Origin: Paenibacillus antibioticophila
Lineage (GTDB): Bacteria; Bacillota; Bacilli; Paenibacillales; Paenibacillaceae
Reading direction: 5' to 3'
NCBI RefSeq assembly: GCF_000455265.1
Contig: NZ_HG005139.1
Span: forward strand, 2,201,679-2,265,678
DNA length: 64,000 nucleotides
Shown: piece by piece, positions 62,230 through 64,000 of the stretch
Layout: the number at the start of each line of letters is the position of its first letter
Numbering within the stretch: position 1 is the first letter of the stretch
Made by a program: the position numbers and the translations under genes
The notes under the pieces: model-generated
The model's input: the letters and a program-made list of their open reading frames with translations, nothing else
The model's database searches: none
What the model was told of the DNA's origin: nothing

Positions 62230-63060
62230 TCAACCTTTGACCGAGCCTGCCGCAATTCCCTCTACAATGTAACGTTGAAGCAACAGATAGAATGCAATGA
62301 TCGGCAAGATCCCGATCGCCAGCGCTGGAAGCGCCATGTCCCATTGTTTTGTGTATTGCCCGAAGAATGAATACGTTGCCAGCGGAATCGTGCGTAGCTC
62401 CGGCTTTTGCAGAATCAGGGACGGAAGCAAATAATCGTTCCAGATCGCCAGCGCATTCAATACAATGATCGTCATCATCATTGGCTTCAGTAATGGCAAT
62501 ACGATTCTAAAGAAAACGGTAATCGGATTGCAGCCGTCCACCGTTGCCGCTTCTTCAATTTCCAGCGGTACGGATTTGACGAATCCATGGAACAGGAACA
62601 CCGCCAGCGGCAAGCTTAGTCCAAGATTGGTCAGCAGCAAGCCCCATATGCTGTTATTGACGCCAAGTGTATTGACGACCTTCAGGACCGGAATCATGAT
62701 CGTCTGGAACGGAACGACCATCGCTGCAACGAAGAGCAGCAGCAGGATCCGGTTAAACTTGGAGTTGGAGCGAACCATCCGGTAAGCGGCCATCGCGCTA
62801 AACAATGTAATCAAGATAACGCTAACGACCGTAATAATTACGGAATTTTGGAATGCCTCGGAAAATCTGGCCAACTCCCATGCCTTCGAATAGTTGCTCC
62901 AATTGAATTTCTCGGGCCAGCTGGCTGCATTGGTCAAGATTTCGCCGAAAGTCTTCACGGAATTAGCGAACAAAAAATAGAACGGAGCAAGGAAGATCAG
63001 CGCGACCAGCGCCATCATTACCTCGGTAAACCCGTTTCTTCCGCGCTGTTTGGATTCCAT
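62230..63060 (-). CDS. Carbohydrate ABC transporter permease, MalG type
   Basis: 276 aa, six membrane helices. EAA loop EIEEAATVDGCNPITVFFRI (about residues 165-184). C-terminal QRYIVEGIAAGSVKG is typical of CUT1 permeases. The ATG overlaps the preceding permease stop by one base (TGATG). No ATPase gene is seen in the window. Confidence 0.94.
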   Translation of the reverse strand: MESKQRGRNGFTEVMMALVALIFLAPFYFLFANSVKTFGEILTNAASWPEKFNWSNYSKAWELARFSEAFQNSVIITVVSVILITLFSAMAAYRMVRSNSKFNRILLLLFVAAMVVPFQTIMIPVLKVVNTLGVNNSIWGLLLTNLGLSLPLAVFLFHGFVKSVPLEIEEAATVDGCNPITVFFRIVLPLLKPMMMTIIVLNALAIWNDYLLPSLILQKPELRTIPLATYSFFGQYTKQWDMALPALAIGILPIIAFYLLLQRYIVEGIAAGSVKG

Positions 63061-63941
63061 CAGGCCTCCACCTCCTTACTCTTCGTAAACCAGACCTGAA
63101 GGAGCGAAATGCCTGCGACGATTACGAAGAACAACAGTGCTTTGGCTGTTCCATACCCATAACGGTTATTTAGGAACGCCTCATTATAAATATTAAGCGC
63201 CACCGATTCCGTTGATTTGAACGGTCCGCCTTTCGTCAGCGACAAGTTCAGGTCGAACATCTTGAACGACCAGGAGATCGCCAGGAATAGGCAGACGGTA
63301 ACCGCAGGCATAATTAACGGAGCAATAATGCTCTTCAGAACCTGGAAGCGGTTCGCGCCATCAATCTCGGCTGCCTCAAGCACCTCTTTCGGCACATTGC
63401 TCAATGATGCGATGTACACGACCATCAGGTAACCGGAATACTGCCACACAAATACGAGCACGATCGCCCAATATCCGGTGGTCGCGTCACCGAGCCAAGG
63501 CAGTTGGAAGAACGACCAGCCGGTCACATCGCCCAGCGCCGCGAAGCCTTTAATGAAAATGAACTGCCAGATAAACCCGAGCAGCAGGCCTCCGATCACG
63601 TTAGGCATAAAAAAGATGGTTCGAAGCAAGTTGCGCGTTTTCAAGGGCTTGGTCAAGAAATAGGCCAAAAAGAAGCCTACTGCGTTCACCAGAATGACGC
63701 CCAACAGTGTAAATCTGACTGTGAACCAGAACGAGGTCCAAAAGTCAGGGTCATTGGCAAACATTTTCGTAAAATTCGCGAATCCGACCCAGCTGACCTG
63801 TCCCGATACCCCGTCCCAATCTGTGAAGGAGTAGTACATCCCCATCAGGAATGGAATGATCATTACTAGAGCAAAAAATGCAAATGCCGGACCGACGAAA
63901 AACAGCTGCTGCCCGAATTGCGATAATCTTTTTGTACGCAT
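63060..63941 (-). CDS. Carbohydrate ABC transporter permease, MalF type
   Basis: 293 aa, six membrane helices; EAA loop VLEAAEIDGANRFQVLKSI (about 185-203). Standard-length CUT1 permease without the N-terminal extension of the 10764-12074 gene. ATG 63941 with GAGGAGG. Only 59 bases of upstream sequence remain, with no promoter I would assign, so the operon may begin outside the window. Confidence 0.94.
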   Translation of the reverse strand: MRTKRLSQFGQQLFFVGPAFAFFALVMIIPFLMGMYYSFTDWDGVSGQVSWVGFANFTKMFANDPDFWTSFWFTVRFTLLGVILVNAVGFFLAYFLTKPLKTRNLLRTIFFMPNVIGGLLLGFIWQFIFIKGFAALGDVTGWSFFQLPWLGDATTGYWAIVLVFVWQYSGYLMVVYIASLSNVPKEVLEAAEIDGANRFQVLKSIIAPLIMPAVTVCLFLAISWSFKMFDLNLSLTKGGPFKSTESVALNIYNEAFLNNRYGYGTAKALLFFVIVAGISLLQVWFTKSKEVEA

Positions 63942-64000
63942 AGCTGCCCCTCCTCTCTATCTCTCTTTGTTGAAACACTCCTGTAATGCTATTATGTAGT

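Noticed and set aside
1-64000. CRISPR arrays, tRNA/rRNA genes, prophage
   Set aside because: No regularly spaced repeats with unique spacers, no tRNA-like cloverleaf or rRNA sequence, and no phage structural or integrase gene was seen.

Overview
The window reads as a chromosomal segment of an endospore-forming Paenibacillaceae bacterium, most likely Paenibacillus. The evidence is: sporulation and germination genes (spoIVA, spoVIF, spmA, spmB, dacB, ypeB, ytfJ); a gene order that follows the Bacillus subtilis blocks ypfA-ypfB-cmk-ypfD-der-plsY-gpsA-yphE-yphF-spoIVA-hbs-mtrB-hepS-menG-hepT-ndk-cheR-aroC-aroB-aroH-trpED and dacB-spmA-spmB-rluB-resABCDE; a futalosine-type menaquinone gene (mqnA) in place of the men genes; and YesMN-type two-component sugar regulation. 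Nearly every gene is on the minus strand, so operons read from high to low coordinates. I saw no tRNA, rRNA, phage or CRISPR.

Layout. 1-4759: aromatic supraoperon aroC-aroB-aroH-trpE-trpD. A tryptophan leader before trpE (about 1769-2115) carries a nine-triplet TRAP binding array and a UUCG-capped terminator. 4760-14600: an AT-richer block between cheR and aroC with its own terminator. It holds a histidine phosphatase, a three-gene carbohydrate ABC importer, a PHP phosphatase, a chemoreceptor, an MgtC-like protein and a LacI regulator. 14624-22519: a 57-aa protein, cheR, ndk, hepT, mqnA, ubiX, ubiA, menG, hepS, a hypothetical, mtrB (TRAP) and hbs. 22794-34046: spoIVA, yphF, a ferredoxin, a nucleotidyltransferase, yphE, spoVIF, gpsA, plsY, der, rpsA-like, plsC, cmk, ypfB and motI. 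34134-36241: a small accessory patch (palindromic element, GNAT, frameshifted SDR, TetR lacking a usual start codon). 36549-43309: ypeB, a MITE-like repeat cluster where sleB would be expected, a zinc-ribbon peptide, prsW, a mecA-like gene and several membrane or secreted proteins. 43354-45366: a T-box and serA. 45479-54720: resEDCBA, rluB, spmBA, dacB. 54864-55987: ytfJ and ytfI. 56102-64000: an HK/RR/solute-binding-protein operon, a repeat-rich island (60188-60788), and a second sugar ABC importer that runs off the window.

How it works together. The supraoperon makes chorismate and sends it to tryptophan (trpE), prephenate (aroH) and menaquinone (mqnA; hepS/hepT, ubiA and menG supply and modify the tail). 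TRAP, encoded about 20 kb upstream, should control the trp leader. ResABC and ResDE handle cytochrome c maturation and the response to oxygen limitation. The most interesting material is the accessory block at 5-14 kb, the TRAP leader/mtrB pair, the loss of sleB at a repeat cluster, and several families of small palindromic elements.
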